Positions 7,808 to 16,699 of a stretch of DNA of 57,990 nucleotides are shown piece by piece. Numbering within the stretch: the first letter of the stretch is position 1; each line of letters starts with the position of its first letter. The notes under the pieces were generated by a model. The model was given only the letters and a program-made list of their open reading frames with translations, ran no database searches and was not told where the DNA came from. The position numbers and the translations under genes were made by a program. This stretch comes from Microcaldota archaeon (GTDB lineage Archaea > Micrarchaeota > Micrarchaeia > Micrarchaeales > Micrarchaeaceae). The DNA lies in assembly GCA_021792775.1 (NCBI GenBank), contig JAJYTZ010000003.1:1-57990 (forward strand). The letters run 5' to 3'.

Positions 7808-8467
7808 TCACACCATTATCCTTACATCTACCGCCGAATATCCTTTCTTATGCATAATCACTGGGTTGAGGTCTAGCTCTCTTATCCATTCATTTGCTAC
7901 CACCATCTCGGATACCTTCCTTAGAAGCGATATCACAGCCTTTTCAGACCTTTTATCTGGCGCGATTATGCTTCTCGCCTTGAGCTCTCTCAGCATCGAC
8001 TCTGCATCGTAATCGTTTATCGGGCATGTCCTTACAGATACGTCTTTGAATACCTCTACATATATGCCTCCAAGGCCCAGCAAAATCAGCTTTCCGAACT
8101 GCGCGTCTGTATTCGCCCCTATTATTATCTCTGTTCCTGGCTCTGCCATCTCTTGTGCAAGTATCTTAAAAGGAGAGAGTCTCGCCTTTAGCGCTTTGGC
8201 GTTAAGGGAGAGATATGCCTTTCCTGCGCTGCTTCTATCCAACCCTATCTCAATCACTCCGCTCTTCGATTTGTGTAGCGCCTTATCGGATATTACCTTG
8301 AGGGCGATTTTCTTCTCTGAAGCAAAACGCTCGGCATCTTCCTTGCTGCGGACATATTCTGCGCGCGGTATGCTTATACCGTACCGTGCAGCAAGAGAGG
8401 CCGCCTTACTGTATTCCAGAAGCTGTGCTGGTTTTTCTTCACCGGTTTTTGCATTTTGTTTCGGCAT
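7808..8467 (-). CDS. acdB: ADP-forming acetate/acyl-CoA synthetase, beta subunit (ATP-grasp)
   Basis: A 219-residue ATP-grasp domain with IALKVISDKALHKSKSGVIE near residues 54-73, ILAQEMAEPGTEIIIGANTD (about 102-121), FGKLILLGLGGIYVEVFKDV and the end ELDLNPVIMHKKG. It supplies the nucleotide-binding half of the synthetase encoded with acdA. In this window the beta gene comes first in transcription and alpha follows after 3 bases. Length is normal for separate beta subunits (about 230). Confidence 0.92.
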   Translation of the reverse strand: MPKQNAKTGEEKPAQLLEYSKAASLAARYGISIPRAEYVRSKEDAERFASEKKIALKVISDKALHKSKSGVIEIGLDRSSAGKAYLSLNAKALKARLSPFKILAQEMAEPGTEIIIGANTDAQFGKLILLGLGGIYVEVFKDVSVRTCPINDYDAESMLRELKARSIIAPDKRSEKAVISLLRKVSEMVVANEWIRELDLNPVIMHKKGYSAVDVRIMV

Positions 8468-8508
8468 CTTACCCCTTTTGTTGTTTTGTCGCTCTGTCAG
8501 TTTATGCC

Positions 8509-9213
8509 CTAGAGAAGTTTAAAGAATGCCAACGCCAATAATGCCAACAGTATGATTATCACAGCAGCGAATATGTATTTGGCTTTGCCTCCGGCACTTT
8601 TGGGAGGAGGGACATTTGATAAATCCTCTGGAAGGATGCCGATTTGTGGACTGGCAGTTTGCTGTGCATTTTGTTTAGGCGTTTGTTGCGGTGTTGGGTT
8701 TGTGCTCTGCGGCGCCTGCTGCGTTGCCGTCTGATTCTGCATCTGCTGTGGATGTTGCAATGGTGCCTTTGACTGCATGAAGCCCTTCTCAGTCAGTACT
8801 ACCTCTAAGCTCCCATTCCTGAAATCCGCCTTTATGAACTGCTGTTCATCCAGTTTGTACAGCCTGAGCGAAAGGTCTTTAGTGCGCAGGTTCAATGCTG
8901 ATTCGAGTTCCTTGACCGATTTCTTCCCTGATGACAACTGTACCAGAATTGAACTGTCGAGGTTGTCTATCGGTTCCATCGACCGAGAGTTTGCCTCGTC
9001 AAGTGCCTTTTTCCCTTCCTCTGTTATCGCTATCGCGTTCTGACCGCCTATAGAACTTGTAAAATCCACCAGCCCTTTTATCTTTAGAGTCCCTAACACA
9101 TTGGATGCGTCAAAGAAAGATGAGTTTATCGTACTCCCGAATTTTTCTACCACAGTATCAGGCTGTATCTTTTTAAGCGCTGATAGATCCACAAAATCTA
9201 CATCTTCACCCAT
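8509..9213 (-). CDS. tail-anchored protein with two winged-helix-like domains
   Basis: From the ATG at 9211-9213 the protein has 234 residues. Residues 1-65 and 80-140 each look like winged-helix modules (FFDASNVLGTLKIKGLVDFT; LVQLSSGKKSVKELESALNL; FRNGSLEVVLTEKGFM). A glutamine/proline-rich linker follows (about 145-205), and the last 22 residues form one membrane span (YIFAAVIIILLALLALAFF). The layout suggests a regulator or adaptor tethered to the membrane with its DNA- or protein-binding part in the cytosol. It is divergent from the beta-CASP nuclease, with which it shares an A/T-rich promoter zone (atttaaat near 9246). Function is unknown. Confidence 0.7.
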   Translation of the reverse strand: MGEDVDFVDLSALKKIQPDTVVEKFGSTINSSFFDASNVLGTLKIKGLVDFTSSIGGQNAIAITEEGKKALDEANSRSMEPIDNLDSSILVQLSSGKKSVKELESALNLRTKDLSLRLYKLDEQQFIKADFRNGSLEVVLTEKGFMQSKAPLQHPQQMQNQTATQQAPQSTNPTPQQTPKQNAQQTASPQIGILPEDLSNVPPPKSAGGKAKYIFAAVIIILLALLALAFFKLL

Positions 9214-9281
9214 TTTATAACCTGCTAAACATTGCGCAAGAACATTTAAATAGTATTTCGGCGCTGTTGGTGGGTGTGATA

Positions 9282-10532
9282 ATGAGACTTCGCTTTTTCG
9301 GAGGGGCGCAAGAAGTAGGGCGTTCATCGATAATGCTTGAGGGCAGTACAAGGATACTGATGGACTATGGAATCACTATAGGGAACAAGATAGCCTATCC
9401 ATCTTCTATGCCAGATGTAGATGCCGTAGTCCTCAGCCATGCACACCTCGACCACAGCGGCGCTGTACCGCTTCTCTTCAACGAGATGAGCATACCTGTA
9501 TACGGGACAGGGCCCACTATGGAGATATCCGAGCTTCTTCTCCAAGACTCCATGAAGATAGCGAGGCGTAAAGGTTTATCAGAGAGGTTCCATAAGAGAG
9601 AGCTTAACGGCTTCATGAGGCATTTCGTAAGCATGGGATACCATGAGAGTAGGATGATAGGAAATCTTAGCCTTACGGTATATGATGCTGGACATATATG
9701 CGGAAGTGCGATATCAATGATAGAGGCAGGCACTGATAAGAAAAAAGAGAGGATTGTGTATACAGGAGACATGAAGCTGTCAGGTCAGGAGCTGCACAGA
9801 GGAGCCGAGATTGTAGATTCTGATGTGCTCATCATAGAATCCACATACGCAGATAGGAATCATCCTGACAGGGAGGATCTCAAAAGAAGCTTCATAGATA
9901 AGATAAAAGATGTGACTGGGGATGGAGGGACCGCATTAGTTCCGAGTTTTGCAGTTGGGAGGGCCCAGGAAATTTTGGTAATGCTCGAGAAGAATGGACT
10001 CTCTGAGATGACTTATTTGGATGGGATGGCAAAAGATGCGACAAAGATAACGATGAGAAGCGAGGATTTCGTTGACTCGGTAGATCTGCTAAGGCGCGCT
10101 GCCGGCAAAATCTCATGGATTGAGAATAACGCAGAGCGCGACAAGGCGTTGCAAAGACCCTCCATTATAGTCACCACTGCCGGAATGCTCGATGGGGGGC
10201 CTGTCCTGAATTATATAAGAAGACTGCGCAATAATTCCCATATCTTCTTTACAGGCTATCAGATTGAGGGAACAAACGGCCACTCCTTTATGCAAAGGAA
10301 GAAGATTATGATAAACGGGCGACTTGAAGAACCTAACGCGGATTTCAGCTACTATGATTTTTCTGCACATGCGGGCGCCGACGAACTGCATGATTACATA
10401 AGGAGGTCTGGAGCGCATACTGTGGTATGCGTTCACGGAAGCAAAGAAAACACGATTGAGTTGGCTGATTACGCGAAGGCCCAAGGCTGCAAAGCATATG
10501 CACCTGCAATCGGAGACGCCATAGAGCTGTAG
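9282..10532 (+). CDS. metallo-beta-lactamase/beta-CASP ribonuclease (aCPSF2-like)
   Basis: The 416-residue product carries the zinc motif HAHLDHSG (about 53-60), further metal ligands in YDAGHICGSA and YTGDMK, the beta-CASP segment (AGMLDGGPVL) and the C-terminal SAHAGADEL. No KH domains precede the lactamase fold, so it resembles aCPSF2 or similar archaeal RNases rather than aCPSF1. Such enzymes process or degrade RNA in the cytosol. The ATG at 9282 is preferred over one five codons earlier because GGTG lies upstream of it. Confidence 0.88.
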   Translation: MRLRFFGGAQEVGRSSIMLEGSTRILMDYGITIGNKIAYPSSMPDVDAVVLSHAHLDHSGAVPLLFNEMSIPVYGTGPTMEISELLLQDSMKIARRKGLSERFHKRELNGFMRHFVSMGYHESRMIGNLSLTVYDAGHICGSAISMIEAGTDKKKERIVYTGDMKLSGQELHRGAEIVDSDVLIIESTYADRNHPDREDLKRSFIDKIKDVTGDGGTALVPSFAVGRAQEILVMLEKNGLSEMTYLDGMAKDATKITMRSEDFVDSVDLLRRAAGKISWIENNAERDKALQRPSIIVTTAGMLDGGPVLNYIRRLRNNSHIFFTGYQIEGTNGHSFMQRKKIMINGRLEEPNADFSYYDFSAHAGADELHDYIRRSGAHTVVCVHGSKENTIELADYAKAQGCKAYAPAIGDAIEL

Positions 10533-10556
10533 TGATGAATGCTCAAACTCCCCTCC

Positions 10557-11549
10557 CTAAAATATGTTTGAGGCTGCAAACATTATCGGAAGAATGATTG
10601 TAGCATCTCCATCTATGGTCACGTACTTTGCGTCTTCCCTTACCTTTCCCCACGATACAGCTTCGGTAAGGCGGGCACCAGACAGGCTTCCATCGTATTG
10701 CGTAGCCGTGGTTATGTAAACAGCATAATCAAGGCCTCCTTTAAATTGGTTCCACCAGATGACATGGTGCTTGCTTATCCCTCCCCCTATCATCAGCGCT
10801 CCGGTGCGCTTGTTATCGAAAGCGATGTTGCTCAACTCCAGTTCGTCCTTTAGAAGATTAAGCTTGAAGTCATGATCCTGCGAGAAGAGCGTCAGCTGTG
10901 TACCGAATGCGCCGTCAACTATGCCAGGTATAAAAACCTTAACATTGTTCAGGTATGCTTGCCTGAGTATCGAGCCTTCGTCCTTTATCCTCTTGCCGAA
11001 CTCGTATGCGAGCTCGCTCGGGCTGTATTCCTTTTTGTAGCCCTTCGATGAGTATATCTCCTCCATTATCTCTTTGAACTTCTCTTCAAGCGCCATCCCG
11101 TATTCCTTGTCTTCCATGAATATGTTCCCTAAGCGGTATATGTGTTTCCTGTGCAGCTCGGCATCATCAGCGTTAAAGCTTCCAAGTACGTATTTTCCGC
11201 CGGCGGCGCGCGCTATATCATGGTCGAGAGTGCCGCATGTGGTTATCACAGCATCAAAGTGTTTGACCGAATCTGCTATTATCCCCCTTATTCCGGTAGA
11301 TACGATGCATGCCGGAAAGGAAAGGAAGTTGAACGATGAGGAATCGTTCTTCATTCCTTCCAGTATCTTTATTCCGTCGACCATGTGCTGGGCGGAAAAT
11401 CCGCCGATTCTGTCCATACTCTGAATGAGAGATCGCACGGTCATATCCTTTTTGAGCCTGACATCCCTTACCGGAACTGACAACATTCTATTTTTCGGAT
11501 CTTTTGTATTTCTCTTAACCGTATTTTTATGTTTCATGTAAAGCACCAT
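10557..11549 (-). CDS. dys: deoxyhypusine synthase
   Basis: The reading of 330 residues shows the family's NAD-binding and active-site blocks: VSTGIRGIIADSVKHFDAVI, TTCGTLDHDIARA, GSILRQAYLNNVKVFIPGIV, and the catalytic lysine in GGGISKHH (about residue 260). The enzyme transfers the aminobutyl group of spermidine to a lysine of aIF5A. A TATA-like ttttaaa sits about 25 bases before the ATG at 11547-11549, so the message may be leaderless; a TTG 18 codons upstream is an unlikely alternative. Its need for spermidine links it to the MTA phosphorylase and SpeE-like genes. Confidence 0.92.
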   Translation of the reverse strand: MVLYMKHKNTVKRNTKDPKNRMLSVPVRDVRLKKDMTVRSLIQSMDRIGGFSAQHMVDGIKILEGMKNDSSSFNFLSFPACIVSTGIRGIIADSVKHFDAVITTCGTLDHDIARAAGGKYVLGSFNADDAELHRKHIYRLGNIFMEDKEYGMALEEKFKEIMEEIYSSKGYKKEYSPSELAYEFGKRIKDEGSILRQAYLNNVKVFIPGIVDGAFGTQLTLFSQDHDFKLNLLKDELELSNIAFDNKRTGALMIGGGISKHHVIWWNQFKGGLDYAVYITTATQYDGSLSGARLTEAVSWGKVREDAKYVTIDGDATIILPIMFAASNIF

Positions 11550-11692
11550 AATTTTATTGGAACGGTTTAAAATTGTTGCGGAAAATTTACCTTCAGTCGA
11601 CAATTTTTCTGGAGTATGAAATGTCAGAAATTATTACCCTCTGAACCGTAAAATTCTTGGACTCTTACATTTTATTGGACAACTTTAAAAGG

Positions 11693-12646
11693 TTATGGGA
11701 TTGCGTATCCGTTGTACCAACTGCTTCCAAACACTACGTTATCGGTAAGTCCATTGAGCTTGTTTCCGCTGTAGTCGTTTGCGTTGCCATTGAGCGGGTA
11801 CCATGCAACTAAGTTGTGGAGGTATATTGGCGGTGCGCCCAATCCCTTTTGGTACATCTGGTTTATGTACGATTGAGGCAAGGATGCATTGTATACCTGT
11901 ACATTTGATATGCTACCGTTGAACCACTCTGCTTCTCCGTATCCAGGGTTAGGCGAATCCTTAGAAATCGCCCCGATTGTGAATAAGGTATTATTGTATT
12001 GCATCTCTCCTGATGCACTGCCTTCTCTTATCAGTTGACCGTTTGCGTACCAGTATTTAGTGCTAGTGCCAGTGGTAGAGTTGTACCTTATGCTTACTCC
12101 GAGAAATATCCACTTTCCGAAACCAGAGTTTGGGATTCCAGCGCCTGGTCCTGTCCAGTTTCCGTTCGAGTCCCACTCTAGGCAGAATCCTGTAAAGTTA
12201 CTTGGTAAACAGGGATGTGGCTGATTGTTATAGTCGAGTTTCATACCGTACTGGCCCTCTTTGTCGACAACATCGTGATACGGTGATCCTATAGGGTCTA
12301 CCCATGCCGTTATCGTGAGATTGCCAACTATGTTTAGCGGACTTGAGGAAATGTTGGATTCGGGAACATAGACGTAATCACCGACTCCCTTCGACCTGAA
12401 TATATACTCTGGAAGGTTGTCTAAGCACGTTCCGATTAGATTTATATTATATGAACTATCTGTTCCGTTTGGCCTAAAGACTGTACAGCTGCCGGGGCGC
12501 GCCCTAGGTACGAAGACTGACGAATTGAATATGCCGAGCGCATACATCGCTGCAAGTATTATCGCTATGACGAGTATAGCCCACCCGTATGTTGTCAGGT
12601 ACTCCATTGCAGATTGCGATTTTAATCTTCCGCTTATGCCAATCAC
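11693..12646 (-). CDS. type IV pilin-like protein with LamG/concanavalin-like domain
   Basis: The protein opens with a class III (prepilin) signal: MIGISGRLKSQ, then SAMEYLTTYGWAILVIAI as the hydrophobic core, a form I associate with Micrarchaeota-like genomes. Cleavage is expected near the Q/S junction (residues 11-12). After about residue 90 comes a LamG-like beta-sandwich (NLTITAWVDP, GKWIFLGVSIRYN, FNGSISNVQVYNASL, LVAWYPLNGNANDYSGN). It is probably a surface or pilus-tip protein that binds glycans or proteins. The start is a GTG. No prepilin peptidase or pilus motor is in the window. Confidence 0.82.
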   Translation of the reverse strand: MIGISGRLKSQSAMEYLTTYGWAILVIAIILAAMYALGIFNSSVFVPRARPGSCTVFRPNGTDSSYNINLIGTCLDNLPEYIFRSKGVGDYVYVPESNISSSPLNIVGNLTITAWVDPIGSPYHDVVDKEGQYGMKLDYNNQPHPCLPSNFTGFCLEWDSNGNWTGPGAGIPNSGFGKWIFLGVSIRYNSTTGTSTKYWYANGQLIREGSASGEMQYNNTLFTIGAISKDSPNPGYGEAEWFNGSISNVQVYNASLPQSYINQMYQKGLGAPPIYLHNLVAWYPLNGNANDYSGNKLNGLTDNVVFGSSWYNGYAIP

Positions 12647-12752
12647 TCTTTTACCATTATTATCTGTATTTGCATTTTTTAGCCTTACAGAAGACTAGAC
12701 TCATTAGGTTTATATCTTTTTGCAGGGAAATATCTTTGACCAGTGTGATGTT

Positions 12753-13820
12753 ATGGAGGAACTACTTAGTCAGGATGATGAGGAAATATTGCGCTTCATA
12801 GAAAGTTCGAGGCCGAAGATATATGTTATTGGAACTGGAGGAAGCGGAAGCAATACAATAAACAGATTGTTTAATGTGGGCGGCATAAGGGGCGCTACCC
12901 TTGTGAGTATGAATACTGATGCAGCGCATTTGGTCAAGACCAAAGCTGAAAGAAAGATACTACTCGGAAAAAAGGCTACAAGAGGCCTTGGGGCAGGGAG
13001 CGATATAAAGCTGGGAGAGGAGGCTGCGGTAGAAAGCAAAGAGGAGATAAAACATATACTCTCAGGGGCAAGCATGGTCTTTGTAACATGCGGACTCGGT
13101 GGTGGAACAGGCACAGGTTCGATAGCGACGATAGCGCACGAGGCAAAGGAGATGGGTGCCATGACCGTTGCGATTGTCACGCTGCCGTTCAGTAGTGAGG
13201 GAAGGACAAGGATGAGAAATGCTTTGGAGGGACTAAACAAGATAAAGAAAGAGGCCGACACTGTTCTGATAATACATAATGACAAGCTGCTGTCTGTGGC
13301 GGCGGATCTTCCTCTCAACATGGCGTTCAGGGTTTCGGATGAGGTTTTGGCAGCAGCGACAAAGGGAATAGTTGAGATGGTGACAGTTCCTGGGATGATA
13401 AACATAGATTTCGCAGACCTGAAATCAGTGCTCAGAGATTCAGGCTATTCGGTCATAGGCAGCGGAGAGGGAATATCCATGCCTAATTCGGACACGAGCA
13501 GGGGCATGGTCGCACTCAAGAATGCAGTAGAAAGCCCTATGCTTGATGTTGATCTAAGCAACGCGAGGAAGGCGTTGGTCAATATAATAGGAGGGGAGAG
13601 CCTTACCCTGAGAGAAGCGGAATCGATATTCCAGGAGGTCGCGGCGCGCATAAATAAGGATGCGATGGTTAAGTGGGGCGCAAGGATAGACAAGGAGATG
13701 CAGAAGGATGCTGTCCGTGTGCTGCTTGTGATAAGCGGTGTCGATTTTCCTGAATACGAAGAGAAGAATCTCAGAGATCTTATAGATAGTCCTGATAATT
13801 TTGAGATCGGAAAGATATAA
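12753..13820 (+). CDS. ftsZ: cell division GTPase FtsZ
   Basis: A 355-residue tubulin-like GTPase: YVIGTGGSGSNTINRL near the N-terminus, the tubulin signature GGGTGTGS (about 116-123) and MNTDAAHL. It polymerises into the division ring. The ATG at 12753 has GTGAT just upstream and a TATA-like tttatatc near 12709, whereas a TTG at 12720 lies too close to that box. The C-terminus ends soon after the GTPase fold (PEYEEKNLRDLIDSPDNFEI) without a long tail. It is divergent from the LamG pilin gene. Confidence 0.96.
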   Translation: MEELLSQDDEEILRFIESSRPKIYVIGTGGSGSNTINRLFNVGGIRGATLVSMNTDAAHLVKTKAERKILLGKKATRGLGAGSDIKLGEEAAVESKEEIKHILSGASMVFVTCGLGGGTGTGSIATIAHEAKEMGAMTVAIVTLPFSSEGRTRMRNALEGLNKIKKEADTVLIIHNDKLLSVAADLPLNMAFRVSDEVLAAATKGIVEMVTVPGMINIDFADLKSVLRDSGYSVIGSGEGISMPNSDTSRGMVALKNAVESPMLDVDLSNARKALVNIIGGESLTLREAESIFQEVAARINKDAMVKWGARIDKEMQKDAVRVLLVISGVDFPEYEEKNLRDLIDSPDNFEIGKI

Positions 13821-13854
13821 ACTACCAACAAATCGGTGGGCTTTCTCCTGCACC

Positions 13855-14202
13855 CTACTTTTCTAGCGGAGCAAATAATCTAGAATCAAAGATTGTCTGT
13901 ATAGAGGTTATTTTGCCTTCTCTGACCTGATACCATGAGCAAAAGAAAGCAGTAACTTTCGGAGTAACAAAGTCGTAGAGCAGACAGACGTCATTTCCGT
14001 CCACAAATATTTTCCTTATTGCATATCTGCCATCATATTGCTTTAGCATATCGATAAACTCTCCGACATTACGAAACGCCTCTCCTGCAGGTCCTTTGAT
14101 AAAAACATTATCGCTCAGGTAACTCCTTGCAACATCGAGGTTCTTGCTGTCTATGGCCTCGATGTAAGAAATTATAATTTCTCTAGGATTGTTTTGAGCC
14201 AT
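13855..14202 (-). CDS. SnoaL/NTF2-like protein
   Basis: A 115-residue alpha+beta protein with the NTF2-like pattern: helix REIIISYIEAIDSKNLDVAR, then LSDNVFIKGPAGEAFRNVGE, VCLLYDFVT and a final strand pair with REGKITSIQTIFDSR. Such cone-shaped folds serve as small hydrolases, isomerases or binding domains; the exact job cannot be read from sequence. It is convergent with ftsZ (34 bases apart) and divergent from rpl7ae. Confidence 0.72.
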   Translation of the reverse strand: MAQNNPREIIISYIEAIDSKNLDVARSYLSDNVFIKGPAGEAFRNVGEFIDMLKQYDGRYAIRKIFVDGNDVCLLYDFVTPKVTAFFCSWYQVREGKITSIQTIFDSRLFAPLEK

Positions 14203-14318
14203 TTGAACACTGATACATTTTCCGGTAATAGGTCTAACCTCAGAAAAGGTTAAATACCTTTATTCGTTTATCTTATTGCTCATTTTAGCCGATGAGGTTC
14301 AATAACCAAGGTGTATAC

Positions 14319-14726
14319 ATGGCAGATTCGTATATAAAATTCAAAGTGTCAAGCGATGTAGTCGCAAAGACATATGAGGCATTGCAGATGACAAAGCAGA
14401 GCGGCCGCTTGAAGAAGGGAATAAACGAAGTGACGAAGAGCGCAGAGCGCGGAATCGCTACTTTTGTTGTGATAGCTGAAGATATAACGCCTGAAGAGGT
14501 GGTTATGCATCTCCCCGGGCTTTGCGAACAGAAGAACATACCATACTCTTACGTACCAAGCAAACTCGAGCTTGGAAAGGCGATAGGCATGAATGTACCT
14601 TGCGCTGCGGTCGCTGTGGAAAATCCGGGAAACGCGAAAGAGGCCCTTAACGAGGTGCTCTCAAAAGTCACTGGAAAGTCTCATAAGAAAGAGGAGAAGG
14701 AAGCAAAGGAAAGCAAGAAAGAATGA
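14319..14726 (+). CDS. rpl7ae: 50S ribosomal protein L7Ae
   Basis: From the ATG at 14319 (GGTG five bases before it) the product has 135 residues with the L7Ae kink-turn-binding core: RLKKGINEVTKSAERG, VVIAEDITPEEVVMHLPGLC, EQKNIPYSYVPSKLELGKA and a lysine/glutamate-rich tail. Besides its place in the large subunit, archaeal L7Ae is a core protein of box C/D and H/ACA RNPs and RNase P. An upstream in-frame ATG at 14292 is less likely. It leads an operon with S28e and L24e, the classic archaeal order. Confidence 0.95.
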   Translation: MADSYIKFKVSSDVVAKTYEALQMTKQSGRLKKGINEVTKSAERGIATFVVIAEDITPEEVVMHLPGLCEQKNIPYSYVPSKLELGKAIGMNVPCAAVAVENPGNAKEALNEVLSKVTGKSHKKEEKEAKESKKE

Positions 14727-14737
14727 TTTGTGATTGA

Positions 14738-14986
14738 ATGGGTGAGGCAAAGAACGAGAACCAACCTGTATCAGGTCTGCAGGGATACCTTGCGGAGATA
14801 ATAGAGGTAGATATGAAAAAGAAGACAGGCATGTACGGAGAGGTGTATGTTGTCTCGTGCAGGATCCTTGAAGGAAAGGACAAGGACAGGATAATAAGGA
14901 GGACGATGGTAGGACCGGCCAAGCCAGGAGACATGATAAGGCTGCCTGATACAAGCAGGGAAGCCAAAGAGATAAGAGTGAGATAA
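14738..14986 (+). CDS. rps28e: 30S ribosomal protein S28e
   Basis: An 82-residue OB-fold protein with MYGEVYVVSCRILEGKDKDR, RTMVGPAKPGDMIRL and the ending EAKEIRVR expected for eS28. The N-terminal 15 residues (GEAKNENQPVSGLQGYL) are near the usual length. It lies 11 bases after rpl7ae with GTGAT upstream, and 10 bases before rpl24e. Confidence 0.95.
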   Translation: MGEAKNENQPVSGLQGYLAEIIEVDMKKKTGMYGEVYVVSCRILEGKDKDRIIRRTMVGPAKPGDMIRLPDTSREAKEIRVR

Positions 14987-14996
14987 GGTTATTCTT

Positions 14997-15179
14997 ATGG
15001 ATTGCAATTTTTGCGGGACCGCTATTCCAAGAGGAAAGGGAACGGCTTACGTGTATACAAAGGGTAAGATAAACTACTTCTGCTCCACGAGATGCTACAA
15101 AAACGGGATTGTGCTGCATAGAAAGTTCAATAAGAAGGAGAGAAGGGAGAGGGAGCGTGCCGCAAAGACAACAGCATGA
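14997..15179 (+). CDS. rpl24e: 50S ribosomal protein L24e
   Basis: A 60-residue zinc-ribbon ribosomal protein: CNFCGTAIPRGKGTAYVYTK and CSTRCYKNGIVLHRKFN supply the four metal-binding cysteines (C3, C6, C29, C33). eL24 lies near the aIF6 binding surface of the large subunit; aIF6 is encoded at 1470. It closes the L7Ae-S28e-L24e operon; the nucleoside diphosphate kinase gene often found after it in other archaea is missing here. Confidence 0.95.
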   Translation: MDCNFCGTAIPRGKGTAYVYTKGKINYFCSTRCYKNGIVLHRKFNKKERRERERAAKTTA

Positions 15180-15190
15180 ATGCGGCGCGT

Positions 15191-15304
15191 TCAGAATCCT
15201 CCATCTTCACAGTCTATCTCGTAGCCGCAGTTCCTGCATTTGGCCCTACAGCTCTTTATCATCTGCATACGATGCCCGCATAAAGGGCAAATGTCATACT
15301 CCAA
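15191..15304 (-). CDS. 37-residue zinc-ribbon micro-protein
   Basis: On the minus strand a TTG at 15302-15304 opens a 37-codon frame starting MEYDICPLCGHRMQMIKSC and ending CRNCGYEIDCEDGGF, with TGA at 15191-15193. Two CxxC pairs (C6/C9 and C23/C26) form a zinc ribbon, and C19 and C32 may add to it. I recall tiny archaeal zinc-ribbon proteins ending CxNCGYEIDC but no function. A TATA-like aaaatatatata ends about 12 bases before the TTG, giving a near-leaderless message. The dense, ordered cysteines make chance unlikely. It lies between rpl24e and a TnpB element. Confidence 0.75.
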   Translation of the reverse strand: MEYDICPLCGHRMQMIKSCRAKCRNCGYEIDCEDGGF

Positions 15305-15457
15305 GAAACAACCTATATATATTTTAATGAGAAAAAGTTTTTATAAAGGTGAGCGGGAAAACCTACCTCTTTTAAAGGTGGGATGAAAGCGAACCGCAGA
15401 GAAGGACAAAAGGGAAGGGGTATAAACTTTAATAGCATAATAAACGGTGTAATGGAT

Positions 15458-16699
15458 ATGGCCGTCGTGAAAACTGCATATAAATACAGGGCATATCCAT
15501 CTAAAGATGCTCAATCTATCCTTAACAGGCAGATGGCGCTCGCAAAAGAACTCTACAATCTTCTTCTTGAAAAGTCAAAGGCATACTACAGAGAAACAGG
15601 GAAGACGCTTACAGAGTACAGGATGAATGTTTGGCTCACTCAGATGAAGAAAGAGAAATCGGAGTTTGCAGAACTGCATTCGCAAGTCATTCAGAACGTC
15701 TCAAAGAGAGTATCTGACGCATACAGGCATTTCTTCAGAAGGTGTAAGGAGAGGAAACAGGGCAAGAAGGTAAAAGTCGGATTTCCGAGATTCAAGAAGT
15801 TTGTAGCATCACTTACTTATCCGCAATCGGGCTTCAAAATAGAAAGGAAAAAGATATCCCTCTCGAAGATAGGAAATGTCGATTTTGTCAATCACAGAGA
15901 AATAGAAGGCAAAGTCAAGACGCTCACCATAAAGAAAACAAAGTCGCAGGAATGGTATATCACAGTTGCAGTTGAAAGGGAGGACAAAGCATTCATATCT
16001 AATGGAAAACCACAGGTCGGCATTGATCTTGGTATAGAAAAATACGCCGCGCTTTCAGATAACATCATACACCAAAACATAAAGATAACAAAACATCAAA
16101 GAAACCATGCAACGGTTCTGCAACAAGGCATATCAAGGAAAAAGAAAGGTTCACATAATAAAAAGAAGGCTGTTGTTAGGTTTGCAACATACGCAGAGCA
16201 CATCACAAGGATAAGGCACGACTTTCTGCACAAGCTTTCGCACAATCTTGTAAATTCATACTCATTCATTGCATACGAGGAACTTAAAGTCGCAAACATG
16301 ATGAGGAATCATCATCTTGCAAGGTCCATTGGCGAATCCTCTTGGGACAATTTCACACAACTGCTGCAATACAAGGCCGGAAGTGCTGGTTGCGTGGCAG
16401 TTAGTGTGAACCCCCAATACACATCAATGACTTGCAATGAGTGCAAAAATGTGCAGAAAATGCCCCTAAACAAAAGAACATTCCTATGTGAGAAATGCGG
16501 AATGTCGAAGGACAGAGACATAAACGCATCTATAAATATACTCGAAAGAGCTTTGGACTCTATAAGTCCAAACTTTGCCGACAAAGTCGGCAAAGCTACC
16601 GAAGGACATTCGGGAAGTCAAGCCTGTGGAGACGATGTAAGACCTTCCGTGAGGGAGGCAATTGCCGAAGAAGCAGGAACTATATGGGTGGCATCATGA
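15458..16699 (+). CDS. tnpB: RNA-guided nuclease TnpB
   Basis: An intact protein of 413 residues from the ATG at 15458 (GGTG upstream); an earlier in-frame start at 15383 would add 25. It has the wedge-like N-terminus (KTAYKYRAYPS, PRFKKF) and all three RuvC motifs: VGIDLGIEKY (Asp about 190), IAYEELKV (Glu about 275) and CGMSKDRDINAS (Asp about 354), plus a four-cysteine zinc finger between the last two (CNEC...CEKC). TnpB cuts DNA guided by an RNA from the element's right end next to a TAM. With catalytic residues present it may be active. Its TGA overlaps the next ATG (ATGA). Confidence 0.93.
   Translation: MAVVKTAYKYRAYPSKDAQSILNRQMALAKELYNLLLEKSKAYYRETGKTLTEYRMNVWLTQMKKEKSEFAELHSQVIQNVSKRVSDAYRHFFRRCKERKQGKKVKVGFPRFKKFVASLTYPQSGFKIERKKISLSKIGNVDFVNHREIEGKVKTLTIKKTKSQEWYITVAVEREDKAFISNGKPQVGIDLGIEKYAALSDNIIHQNIKITKHQRNHATVLQQGISRKKKGSHNKKKAVVRFATYAEHITRIRHDFLHKLSHNLVNSYSFIAYEELKVANMMRNHHLARSIGESSWDNFTQLLQYKAGSAGCVAVSVNPQYTSMTCNECKNVQKMPLNKRTFLCEKCGMSKDRDINASINILERALDSISPNFADKVGKATEGHSGSQACGDDVRPSVREAIAEEAGTIWVAS

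Noticed and set aside
10113-10484. A 123-codon minus-strand frame opposite the beta-CASP nuclease
   Set aside because: It overlaps the conserved beta-CASP region of a well-supported gene and has no features of its own.
12720-12752. Upstream TTG start for ftsZ
   Set aside because: It lies within 10 bases of the TATA-like element, whereas the ATG at 12753 has a fitting distance and a GTGAT motif.
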